From Megaleporinus macrocephalus (Eukaryota > Chordata > Actinopteri > Characiformes > Anostomidae), in assembly GCA_021613375.1 (NCBI GenBank), contig CM038727.1:3960587-4024586 (forward strand): DNA of 64,000 bases, written 5' to 3'. Position 1 is the stretch's first letter. Each line of letters begins with the position of its first letter. The notes under the pieces were generated by a model. That model was not told where the DNA came from, made no database searches, and saw nothing but the letters and a program-made list of their open reading frames with translations. A program made the position numbers and the translations under genes. Of this stretch, positions 20,701-48,535 are shown piece by piece.

Positions 20701-23700
20701 GCTGGTGGACCACTTCTCCTCCAGCAACATCCCTCTGGAGGATGTCCAGGAGCTCACAGGTTTCAGGAGCTCTCTGTTCTCCTGCTTTAATATTCATATC
20801 AGAATGAATAATATCAGCATTTGTTCTGTTAATGTAGAGATACAATGATGTTCATCATGATAACAGTTTCTCCTACTCACCCAGAGGGGTGCTGGAGGGT
20901 GGTCCAGCATCTTCAGACTCCAGCAGCTCAGGAGTCTCGATAATGACGCCTATTTAATTTAGAATTGAATCATTTAGACAGATTAGAGTTTATATTCAGT
21001 TCAATTCCTGTTTTTATTAAATATTAAATAATAATATTAATAAATAAAATACATTCAACACAACTAACACAGAGTAACCTTCACCCTACACTTAACCCTA
21101 CCTAACATTAACATTAACCCTAAACTTAACCCTACCTAACATTAACATTAATGCTACACTTAACCCTACCTAACATTAACATTAACCCTACACTCAACCC
21201 TACGTAACATAACATTAACCCTATACTTAACCCTACCTAACATTAACATACACCCTACACTTAACCCTACCTAACATTAACATTAACCTTAAACTTAACA
21301 CTACCTAACATTAACATTAACCCTACACTTAACACTACCTAACATTAACATTAACCCTACACTTAACCCTACCTAACATTAACATTAACCCTACACTTAA
21401 CCCTACCTAACATTAACATTCACCCTACACTTAACACTACCTAACATTAACATTAACCCTACACTTAACCCTACCTAACATTAACATTAACCCTAAACTT
21501 AACCCTACCTAACATTAACATTAAGCCTAAACTTAACTCTACCTAACATTACCAGTCACCCTAAACTTAACCCTACGTAACATTAACATTAACATTAACA
21601 TTAACATTAACATTAACATTAACATTAACATTAACATTAACATTAACATTAACATTAATATCTGTCAAGCTGGGTCATCATCACAATATCCAACGTTTGA
21701 TTCTTCTACTTACCCAGATGCTGGTGGACCACTTCTCCTCCAGCAACATCCCTCTGGAGGATGTCCAGGAGCTCACTGGTTTCAGGAGCTCTCTGTTCTC
21801 CTGCTTTAATATTCATATCAGAATGAATAATATCAGCATTTGTTCTGTTAATGTAGAGATACAATGATGTTCATCATGATAGCAGTTTCTCCTACTCACC
21901 CAGAGGGGTGCTGGAGGGTGGTCCAGCATCTTCTGACTCCAGAAGCTGAGCAGTCGTCTCGATAATGACGCCTATTTAATTTAGAATTGAATCATTTAGA
22001 CAGATTAGAGTTTATATTCAGTTCAATTCCTGTTTTTATTAAATATTAAATAATAATATTAATAAATAAAATACATTCAACACAACTAACATAGAGTAAC
22101 CTTCACCCTACACTTAACCCTACCTAACATTAACATTAACCCTAAACTTAACCCTACCTAACATTAACATTAATCCTACACTTAACCCTACCAAACATTA
22201 ACATTAACCCTACACTCAACCCTACGTAACATAACATTAACCCTATACTTAACCCTACCTAACGTTAACATACACCCTACACTTAACCCTACCTAACATT
22301 AACATTAACCCTACACTTAACACTACCTAACATTAACATTAACCCTACACTTAACCCTACCTAACATTAACATTAACCCTACACTTAACCCTACCTAACA
22401 TTAACATTAACCACAATTATTACAGAGTAACCTTCACCCTACACTTAACCCTACCTAACATTAACATTAACCCTACACTTAACCCTACCTAACATTAACA
22501 TTAACCCTACACTTAACACTACCTAACATTAACATTAACCCTACACTTAACCCTACCTAACATTAACATTAACCCTACACTTAACCCTACCTAACATTAA
22601 CATTAACCACAATTATTACAGAGTAACCTTCACCCTACACTTAACCCTACCTAACATTAACATTAACCCTACACTTAACCCTACCTAACATTAACATTAA
22701 CCTTAAACTTAACACTCCCTAACATTAACCCTACACTTAACCCTACCTAACATTAACATTAACCCTACACTTAACACTACCTAACATTAACATTAACCCT
22801 ACACTTAACCCTACCTAACATTAACATTAACCACAATTATTACAGAGTAATCTTCACCCTACACTTAACCCTACCTAACATTAATATTAACCCTACAATT
22901 AACACTACCTAACATTAACCCTACACTTAACCCTACCTAACATTAACATTAACCCTACACTTAACCCTACCTAACATTAACATTAACCCTACACTTAACC
23001 CTACCTAACATTAACATTAACCCTAAACTTAACCCTACCTAACATTAACATTAACCCTACACTTAACACTACCTAACATTAACATTAACCCTACACTTAA
23101 CCCTACCTAACATTAACATTAACCCTACACTTAACCCTACCTAACATTAACATTCACTCTACACTTAACCCTACCTAACATTAACATTAACCCTACCTAA
23201 CATTAACCTTAACCCTACACTTAACCCTACCTAACATTAACATTAACCCTACCTAACATTAACATTAACCCTACACTTAACCCTACCTAACATTAACATT
23301 AACCCTAAACTTAACCCTACCTAACATTAACATTAACCCTACAATTAACACTACCTAACATTAACATTAACCCTACACTTAACCCTACCTAACATTAACA
23401 TTAACCCTACACTTAACCCTACCTAACATTAACATTCACTCTACACTTAACCCTACCTAACATTAACATTAACCCTACCTAACATTAACCTTAACCCTAC
23501 ACTTAACCCTACCTAACATTAACATTAACCCTACCTAACATTAACATTAACCCTACACTTAACCCTACCTAACATTAACATTCACCCTACACTGAACCCT
23601 CTCACTCTGTTAGAGCTCCTGTTTCTTTAATTCACGCCTCCCACTGAGCCCAGTGTGCTCTTATTGGGCAGTTTACACACTCTGTTCTAATTGGTCAACC

Positions 23701-24320
23701 ACCACAATGCTTGAATTTGGTAGCGGAAACCTGCTCTAACATTCAACCCTACACTGTAGGTCTTTAAGCCCCGCCTCCCACTGAGCCCAATGTGCTCTGA
23801 TTAGTCAGTTCCCCGACTCTGATTGGCCAACCACCAGAGTGCTTAAAATTGGCAGCAGCATCCTGCTATAATTTTCACCCCATACTAAAGACCTTTAAGC
23901 CCCGCCTCCCACTGAGCCCAATGTGCTCTGATTAGACAGTTTCCCCACTCTGTTTTGATTGGCCAGCCACCAGAGTGCTTAAAATTGGTTAAGTCCCACC
24001 CCTACACTGAAATAAAGTGTATCCAGCGCTGTACTCTGATTTATTCAGTATGTACTGAGAATCACTGACTTGTTCAGTAACTACTGTTAATTATAGTGAC
24101 GTCGACTCATCTACTCACTCAGAAGCTGCTCGGTCTCTTTCTCCTCTAGAGGAGTCTCCATCTCCTCCTCTTTCCTCTGGAAACTCCTCTCTCTCTCTCT
24201 CCTCCTCCTCTTTCTTCTCTCTTTCTTCTTAGTTTGGTCTCCTTCTTCCTTTCTGTGCTTCTCGTCTCTCTCGCTCTCTCTATCTCCTCCACCACAACAC
24301 CAGTACTTTCTCCAACTCAT
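14578..24320 (-). CDS. Unrecognised 20-exon gene with duplicated exon cassettes
   Basis: I do not recognise this protein. Minus-strand exons in order: 24119-24320, 21900-21971, 21714-21800, 20881-20949, 20695-20781, 19194-19262, 19008-19094, 18400-18468, 18214-18300, 18050-18133, 17703-17807, 17507-17617, 17304-17393, 16636-16743, 16346-16441, 16174-16257, 15992-16081, 15656-15763, 14852-15409, 14578-14702. The sum is 2,388 nt, 795 codons plus a TGA stop. All 19 junctions are phase 1 with GT-AG borders, mostly GTGAGT or GTAAGT donors. The start ATG has A at -3. Layout: a charged basic N-terminus with an early CC pair, four copies of a two-exon acidic cassette, seven short helix-rich exons (about 230 residues), a Pro/Gln minisatellite exon and an acidic tail. 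No signal peptide or membrane segment is evident. Frame continuity over 20 exons argues for a real gene; function is unknown. Confidence 0.8.
14852..15409 (-). CDS. Unrecognised gene, Pro/Gln-rich exon built on a 27-bp minisatellite
   Basis: A 558-nt symmetric phase-1 exon. It opens with AREQNEEVEEAGALAESATD, then becomes Pro/Gln/Arg/His-rich: runs of PPQ, then units such as HPPQQPWQR and HPPQQPRPR repeated in register. The DNA unit is 27 bp, so length changes preserve frame. The last units (14871-15100) are the most uniform and the earlier ones have diverged, suggesting recent growth near the donor. The donor is GGG|GTGAGT. The plus strand also reads open (AAEVGDAAKAAEVGD), which is a by-product of the repeat. 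Confidence 0.75.
15656..17617 (-). CDS. Unrecognised gene, block of seven helix-rich exons
   Basis: Exons 17507-17617, 17304-17393, 16636-16743, 16346-16441, 16174-16257, 15992-16081 and 15656-15763 encode about 229 residues of amphipathic helical character. Examples are IAVIEAACEVVYVLLQRLAA, LRVMATVPEFAHLGLLVTKY, MLTGLLVQLAANALIFLRRV and AIVTKALDAILEELVTG. The 90-nt and 108-nt exons occur as two pairs (17304/16636 and 15992/15656). They share NN near the start and DQHLI at the junction, then an LM-A-P-Y/F pattern, and their flanking introns are alike too. This points to an internal segmental duplication. A HEAT- or armadillo-like fold is possible but unproven. Confidence 0.75.
16868..17252. 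mobile_element. Non-autonomous DNA element with inverted ends in an intron
   Basis: The left end CAGCCAACATGTCCTTGTGG and the right end CCACATGGACATGTTGGCTG are near-perfect inverted copies. The 385-bp interior is made of degenerate GGGCCC- and TGGG-rich subunits. It has no ORF of note. It lies in the intron between exons 17304-17393 and 16636-16743 of the minus-strand gene. The superfamily is not determined. Confidence 0.7.
17703..18133 (-). CDS. Unrecognised gene, two linker exons (one a diverged cassette copy)
   Basis: Exon 18050-18133 encodes TEEETRGEMLLEEPPTSSTS, which resembles the cassette A exon (ETPELLES then GPPSSTPL) and so looks like an old diverged copy. Exon 17703-17807 encodes an acidic, Thr/Pro-rich stretch (VEDEVEDTGVETPKTPVSS) without similarity to its neighbours. 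Both are phase 1 to phase 1. Confidence 0.7.
18214..21971 (-). CDS. Unrecognised gene, four tandem two-exon cassettes
   Basis: Cassette A exons (69, 69, 69 and 72 nt: 18400, 19194, 20881, 21900) encode VIIETPELLESEDAGPPSST with PL. Cassette B exons (87 nt each: 18214, 19008, 20695, 21714) encode EQRAPETSELLDILQRDVAG then GEVVHQHL. In all four, the intron between A and B is exactly 99 bp and nearly identical. The introns joining B to the next A contain the telomere-like satellite and vary from about 540 to 1,430 bp. The copies differ by few substitutions, so duplication is recent. The fourth A copy has one extra codon and altered residues (ETTAQLLES). All borders are phase 1, so copies can be added or skipped without frame loss. 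Confidence 0.8.
18589..18955. repeat. Telomere-like satellite array 1 (34-bp unit)
   Basis: Tandem units of the type CCCTACACTTAACCCTACCT followed by AACATTAACATTAA, 34 bp, in an intron between cassettes of the minus-strand gene. It contains CCCTAAC-like words but is not the canonical telomere hexamer. This is the shortest of the four arrays. Confidence 0.9.
19388..20636. repeat. Telomere-like satellite array 2
   Basis: About 1.25 kb of the same 34-bp unit, itself containing a larger duplication: the block near 19410-19700 recurs at about 19710-20000. The array ends in a pure (ACATTA)n hexamer tract at about 20549-20636. It lies within the intron joining two cassettes. Confidence 0.92.
21072..21659. 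repeat. Telomere-like satellite array 3
   Basis: The same 34-bp unit, again finishing in an (ACATTA)n tract (21585-21659) directly before the conserved ATCTGTCAAGCTGGGTCATC sequence that precedes exon B. The arrangement is the same as in array 2, so array and cassette were copied together. Confidence 0.92.
22096..23600. repeat. Telomere-like satellite array 4 (first intron)
   Basis: The longest array, about 1.5 kb. Besides the 34-bp unit it shows longer-range repetition: blocks starting ACAATTATTACAGAGTAACC recur at about 22413, 22609 and 22830, and a block around 23130-23290 recurs at about 23430-23570. It fills most of intron 1 of the minus-strand gene. Confidence 0.92.
23625..24010. promoter_or_regulatory. 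Three tandem GC-box / CCAAT-box modules in intron 1
   Basis: Three repeats of about 125 bp start near 23625, 23762 and 23890. Each has a GC-rich CGCCTCCCACTGAGCCCA-type segment; copies 2 and 3 carry CCCCGCCTCCC, an Sp1-like box read on the minus strand. Each also has ATTGG words (CCAAT on the minus strand) and the shared phrase GTGCTTAAAATTGG in copies 2 and 3. A regulatory role is inferred from motif content only; it may simply be another minisatellite. Confidence 0.4.
24119..24320 (-). CDS. Unrecognised gene, first coding exon
   Basis: The start is ATG at 24318-24320 (minus strand, context AAAAATGA). The exon encodes MSWRKYWCCGGG, then a very charged stretch with a basic core (KKKERRKRRRRERER) that could act as a nuclear localisation signal, then Glu-rich sequence. 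It ends at CTGA|GTGAGT in phase 1. The Cys-Cys near the N-terminus could be a lipid-modification site, but that is speculation. The first intron (21972-24118) is mostly satellite. Confidence 0.75.
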
Positions 24321-24401
24321 TTTTGCTTCTCTCTTCTTCGACGATTCCGCACAGACTGATCTGACGCTGAGACGCGCGGAACTTCGTACATCTCACCTTT
24401 A

Positions 24402-24409
24402 TGACGTCA
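24402..24409. promoter_or_regulatory. CRE palindrome upstream of the minus-strand gene
   Basis: TGACGTCA, the full cAMP-response-element palindrome, lies 82 bp upstream of the start ATG at 24320 on the minus strand, in GC-richer sequence. A related TGACATCA lies close by at about 24423. It is a plausible proximal promoter element for the unrecognised gene. No TATA box is obvious. Confidence 0.45.
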
Positions 24410-24700
24410 GAGGGCCTCTATAGTGACATCACAGCGGAATGTTGAACACTCTGTGGAGGTCTCTGTTGGTAAAGGAATGTGAGGCTACAGTTAATGGGCT
24501 TCATGTAGTGAATCGTAGCGACGCTGCTGTGTTTATTTGAGCTGTTCATGTGAATCAGACGGACAACCAGCTGTAGCTTCATCTCATCTCATCACAGAAC
24601 ACCATCCATAGAGACTCTATGAGAAACATTAAAGGAGCCATAGAATTCCTTCATCCAGCAGTTTCAGTTCAGTATGTTCAGGATCAGTATCCATCCATGT

Positions 24701-25185
24701 ACACCAACCTGACACTTTATTAGGTACACCTCCTTATATCTCCACTCACTGTCCATTATATCAGCTCCACTGACCATATAGGAGCACTGTATACTTTACT
24801 ACCCTGTTCTTTAATGATCAGGACCCCCACAGGACCACCACAGAGCAGGTATTATAAAGGAGGTGGGTACACAGTTCGTGTTCCTCTAGTCCTTCATCAG
24901 TGGCCACAGGACGCTGCTCACAGCACACAGTTATCTGGATAGTTTTGGTTGGTGGATGATTCTGAGTCCAGCAGTGACACTCAGGTGTTTAAACACTTTA
25001 GCAGCAGCACTGTGTCTGATCCACTCACACCAGCACAACACACACACAAACACACCATGTCAGTTTCACTGCAGTGCTGAGAATGATTCACCACCCAAAC
25101 ATACATTGGATAATCCAGCTAATATCCAGAGTGACCACCGTGTGGAGCACAGACAGCAGCTAGATGGACTGGGAGACTCAGTAAG
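24701..25185. repeat. Dispersed fish repeat, two partial copies in inverted arrangement
   Basis: The left part (TTTATTAGGTACACCTCCTT, CAGCTCCACTGACCATATAG, GACCACCACAGAGCAG) reads forward. The part after about 24985 (GTGTTTAAACACTTTAGCAG, GATCCACTCACACCAGCAC, CACTGCAGTGCTGAGAATGA) reads in reverse. Another copy of the family is at 55262-55640. It looks like a DNA-transposon-derived repeat, class unassigned. Confidence 0.65.
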
Positions 25186-25194
25186 GTCCTGGTA

Positions 25195-25560
25195 GGTGGT
25201 CACAGGTATCTGGAGGTATCATGCTGACTGCAGTTCATCCTACAGCTGCTGGAGGGAGTGTGGAGGAGGATCCATAGAGCCAACACCACCATCCAGGTGG
25301 TCCCACAGATTCTCACTTGGGTTCAGGTCTGGGGAATTAGGGGTCCAGGGTAGTAATTGGAAGTCTCGGTCATCTCTTCCAACCAATGTGGGACATTTCT
25401 AGTCGTGCAACACGTCGCATCATCTTGCTGGAAGATCTCATCCACCCCAGAGAAGACCATCAGCATGTATGGTGTACGTGATCTGCAAGGATGAATTCAG
25501 ACCCAGATCAGTTTGTAGTGTCTTGCACATGGATGAGTGGGTCCAGTGTAATGTGACTCG
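25195..25560 (-). pseudogene. Tc1/mariner-type transposase remnant, copy 1
   Basis: Minus-strand reading gives FQQDDAT then TTRNVPHWLEEM in one frame and SPDLNPSENLWDHL in the next. These correspond to the second catalytic Asp region and the third catalytic-residue region of Tc1/mariner DDE transposases. A frameshift between them and loss of the N-terminal half show it is dead. A second copy lies at 27965-28260. Confidence 0.75.
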
Positions 25561-26489
25561 ACTGCTCAGTGCCTGCTCTGTGGTGGTCCTGTGGAGGTCA
25601 TGATCATTGAAGAACACCAGAACAACGTATACAGAGAATCAGATGAACTACAGTCTGTAAGTGTAGCTCCTATTTGGTCAGTGGAGCTGATACACTGGAC
25701 AGTGAGGGACCTGCTGATTTGTGATGGTTTGCTTATTAGCCTCCCATGTTGGTGACCAGCATCGCAGCACGAACATGTTCAAAACCAACAAATGCTGGTC
25801 CTCCAGCATAGCAGATACATGAGAACATGAAGTTGTGTCTGAATTGAATGGCTGTGTTTTTAATCTCAGTCTGATCCGTTTCTGAAGATCCAATATGTCT
25901 GATTTGTTTACCAGAGTAATATTACCTACAGACAGAGTCTATCTGTTACCAACACCTTTACCTCAACACTTGTTCTAAAGCACTTAGTACAAAGTATGAA
26001 GACAGTCTTCAGGTTTGGGACACAGCCATTGTGTCATTTCCTCCAGACTGAAGAGGTGGGGTCAGACTAACCATAGGTGGGTACTTGTGTAATCATGAAT
26101 ACTTCAAAAGAAAGATGTGTTGATGATGTTTATTCATTTATTTCACAATCAACAACATTATCCCTACTTTAACTCTGCATGCTCGACCAGAAGGTCTCTT
26201 ATTGGTGGAGAACCTTAAACGTTTAGTTTATCACGTTATCACCACCAAGTTCTACATTAACTGGCACGTATGAACATGTTTAGACCCAAATGATCTTCCA
26301 TGTTCACTTGCTGTGTTGTGCACACAGGAGCCAGATGAACTCTGGAGATTGGTCATCAGAAAACAACAGAAAAACACAACCAAAGTACGTCTGTAAACTT
26401 GTAAGATCAACTCTTACTAACTTTACACAAATTATCAGACACTACACGTACACGTACCACAGTGCCTTTAATACCTGTTCAAAAAGAGA
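25561..26489. other. Intergenic, no gene seen
   Basis: I see no exon-like or RNA-like feature between the transposase remnant and the 36-bp minisatellite. Short open frames here have no recognisable content. Confidence 0.5.
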
Positions 26490-26935
26490 AGTGAGACTGT
26501 TTCTCACTGCTACCTGGAGGTCTTATGCTAGGCTGTACCTCACTACTGACTGGAGGTCTGAGGCTGGACTATACCTCACTACTGACTGGAGGTCTTATGC
26601 TAGGCTGTACCTCACTACTGACTGGAGGTCTGATGCTGTGGAGTCTCTTTATGCTGACTGCATAGCCAGTGTTAGGCTGTTCCTCACTACTGACTAGAGT
26701 GCTGATGCTGGGTCTTTGCTTAATACAGATTGCTTGGACAATGTCAGGCTGTTCCTTAATTCTGGCTGAAGACCTGATGCTGAGCTGTTCCTTACTTCAG
26801 TCTGGATTCCTAATGCTGGAGTGTTCCTTTCTACTGACTACACAGCTGATTCTGGGGCATTACATTAGATGTAACATTGGTTCTGGCTGAAGGGCTGATG
26901 CTAGGTTGTTCCTCACTATCAGGGTATGGTCCATT
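26490..26935 (+). repeat. Degenerate 36-bp minisatellite
   Basis: Units like CTGGAGGTCTTATGCTAGGC followed by TGTACCTCACTACTGA are clear from 26508 to 26710 and increasingly diverged to 26935. Because 36 is a multiple of 3, one frame yields a repeating peptide (LTTDWRS...ARLY), an artefact of the array. Confidence 0.85.
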
Positions 26936-27099
26936 CATTCTCATAGACCTACATAGAAAAAACACAATCCTTGCAACAAGTATACAATACAACATTACCT
27001 GTTTTAAACTTCGTCCCTCTGTTATTATGCTCCCTACTACCTACTGGTCTCTGGATGCATTCGTTTCTGTATATACTAAACCAACAAACAACAAGACCA

Positions 27100-27122
27100 C
27101 TATCTACCTATCTATCTATCTA

Positions 27123-27205
<83 letters not shown>
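27100..27205. repeat. (TATC)n / (TA)n microsatellite
   Basis: A few TATC units are followed by about 80 bp of uninterrupted TA. Confidence 0.95.
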
Positions 27206-27207
<2 letters not shown>

Positions 27208-27639
27208 TTTCGTCCATACAGCAGTGATTGACAGGAGCCCAGAGAACACAGCTTATCAACCTAGAACAGAAGGAATTAGACAGCACAGACTGATTACACT
27301 TCAAAATATTTCTATATTGTAAGCACTGCACGTGCTCACACACAATCATCACACACACCTGTCGCCCATCACAGCTCACAGCAATGGCTCGTTAGCACAG
27401 CCCATATAGCCTCTCCACGAACATAACAACTCCTTACCTCTGCCGTTGTCACAGGCCAGCATCTAGCCTGCTTCCCATTAGGTCCAGTATAACACCTTAT
27501 CTCCACAGCGGGGTCCTGCCGTCTGCCCTGGAGCCCTCGAGGCCACTGGACTCACCGATCTGCCTGAGCACTCACATCCTGTCGTCAGAGCTCACTCCTG
27601 GCGTCTCTTCCCCACAGCAAGAAAGGATTAAGGATAGTC

Positions 27640-27960
27640 TGGGCCCCTGAGCAAAGAGTTGCCCTGAGATCCTCTAATGGTATGCCCTGTTGTTCTCTAG
27701 GGCCCCCTGGTAGGGGGTCTTATAATCAGAGCCCTCTAAAATTATTCCCCCCTCTTTCCTAGGACCCCAAATAGCCAGAAGTCAAAGTCAGAGCAGTGCC
27801 ACAACGCCTCATCAATTTATATAAGGGGCCCAAAATCATGGCTAGGGGCCCCAAAAGCATGACTAGGGCCCAAAAGCATGGCTAGGGCCCCCAAGACACC
27901 CTGGGGTCAAAGTCCCTAAAAGTCACCTTAAAATGGAGGCCCTTGGAAATAAAAATATAT
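27640..27960. repeat. GGGCCC-rich degenerate repeat
   Basis: Repeated phrases AGGGGCCCCAAAAGCATG, TAGGGCCCAAAAGCATGG and AGGGCCCCCAAG make a short tandem cluster, with other CCCCTGG-type words around it. It is non-coding. The family is not recognised. Confidence 0.55.
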
Positions 27961-27964
27961 TGTA

Positions 27965-28260
27965 TCATAAATGTTGACAGGCATCGCAAAATGTACCTAA
28001 AGGGCCCCTGGGCGCTGGCCCCACTGGCCTGGTCAGTAATCCAGCCATGGGAATTAGGGGTCTATGGTAGAACTTGGTCATCTCTTCCAACCAGTGTGGG
28101 ACATTTCTAGTCGTGTGACGTGTCGCATCATCTTGCTGGAAGATCCCATCCGCCCCAGAGAAGACCATCAGCATGTATGGTGTACGTGATCTGCAAGGAT
28201 GGATTCAGACCCAGATCGGTTGAGAGAGTCCTCCACATGGATGAGTGGGTCCAATAAAGA
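27965..28260 (-). pseudogene. Tc1/mariner-type transposase remnant, copy 2
   Basis: The minus strand encodes DGIFQQDDATRHTTRNVPHW and LEEMTKF. It is clearly homologous to the copy at 25195-25560, with shared flanking DNA (GACCATCAGCATGTATGGTG, ATGGATGAGTGGGTCCA). It lacks the LNPSENLW region and is truncated. An ATG-started 69-codon frame here is part of this relic, not a gene. Confidence 0.75.
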
Positions 28261-28422
28261 AAGTGGTCTTAATAATGTGATGCAACTCCAAGCATTTCTA
28301 TTGGTCTATTCATCATGAAATTTTCACACAATGTAAAAGGCAGCTGGTGTGTTCAAATGATGTAGAATTTCTATGGACAGTCTCTGCAGTGAAGATGTAG
28401 CACTTTGTTTACATTTATTCAG

Positions 28423-28799
28423 TAGGGGTGTAAGAAAATATCGAAAATATCAAAAATATCGAATATATTATGTTTAGTGATACTGTATCGATTCCAAAAA
28501 CAGAGTATCGATACACAGATTCGTCATTGTGTGTTGTGTTTAAACCTCTGACCACTAGATGGCAGTGTTGTAATCCATTTTCAGCTCCACTCCAACATTA
28601 ACAAGCAGCAGAAGGGCGCAATGCTATTGTAAGCATTGATAAACCTGTTCATACAGTGGTTTGTTTCATTAGCAGGAATTGAAAAATTGCAATATATCAC
28701 TTTCCTTTCAGTATCGTAATATATTGTGATATATTAAATCATGACTGCTGTGTCACAATACGTATTGTATTGCCAGGTTCTTGCCAATACACAGCTCTA
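28423..28799. mobile_element. hAT-like MITE with 8-bp target duplication and internal CTCF-like motif
   Basis: The element runs from TAGGGGTGTAAG to ACACAGCTCTA and is flanked by the exact 8-bp duplication TTATTCAG (28415-28422 and 28800-28807), the hallmark of hAT insertions. Its interior is rich in TATCGAT-type words and includes CCACTAGATGGCAG at 28552-28565. Related copies are at 34010-34451, 34917-35295 and, degenerate, 36410-36587. Confidence 0.85.
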
Positions 28800-29193
28800 T
28801 TATTCAGAGTCATTACCGTTTACAACAAACATTACCGTGCTTTACAACAAAACATTACATTTACACATTATTTATTTATTTATGTTTATTTAAAGTGCAG
28901 CTTGTACTAGCTGTTAACTAGCCTTAACTAGCAAATCCACAGCCTAGCTAGCTTTTTTATTAGAAAAGTGAAAATTGTCATTAATGCAATGCGTCATTAC
29001 CAACACATAACCTGTTGAGATGGTAATAACATTTGTTGATGGTAAAGACAGGTTTTGAAATTCACCATCGGTATCTTTTAAATTATGTAGAAATTGAATA
29101 TTACTAAGTCTAACAGATTTTATAATGAAATTTAAGTGAAATGCATTACTTTAGAAAACAAAAAAATACAAAAGATGGAAATTGAAGAATCAC

Positions 29194-29195
<2 letters not shown>

Positions 29196-29232
<37 letters not shown>
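29196..29232. repeat. (TA)n microsatellite
   Basis: About 36 bp of TA followed by AT-only sequence (TTAATATT words) to about 29275, upstream of prpf4b. Confidence 0.9.
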
Positions 29233-29235
<3 letters not shown>

Positions 29236-29386
29236 TATTAATATTTATTAATAAATATTAATATTTAATATCAATAAGTAGTTAATCCGTAGGCTTTGTA
29301 AACACCGGTTCTTTACATACGGGTACTTTCAGCTACTGTGTATACAGAGACGGTCAGTTCCTAAACAAAGCGCAGCGTCTTCACCT

Positions 29387-29448
29387 CTAATAATAATAAT
29401 AATAATAATAAAAATAATAATAATTATAATAATAATAGTAATAATAAC
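29387..29448. repeat. (TAA)n trinucleotide repeat upstream of prpf4b
   Basis: About 20 TAA/AAT triplets with a few interruptions, ending about 145 bp upstream of the prpf4b start codon. Confidence 0.9.
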
Positions 29449-29591
29449 TTCATAAAAAACGACTCGAGTGTTTCCACATCAGTGCAGTAAACGTGTCGAC
29501 CACCAGAGAGCAGGAGCCCCTCTTTTCTCGGTCTCTGAGTTAAAACTCGGCCGAAGGAGAAAAACAACACAGCGGCCGCCACTTGGAGAAA

Positions 29592-48535
<18,944 letters not shown>

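Noticed and set aside
18589..23600. Possible interstitial telomere
   Set aside because: The unit is a 34-bp satellite with CCCTAA-like words, not runs of the vertebrate TTAGGG hexamer, so it is not evidence of a chromosome fusion or end.
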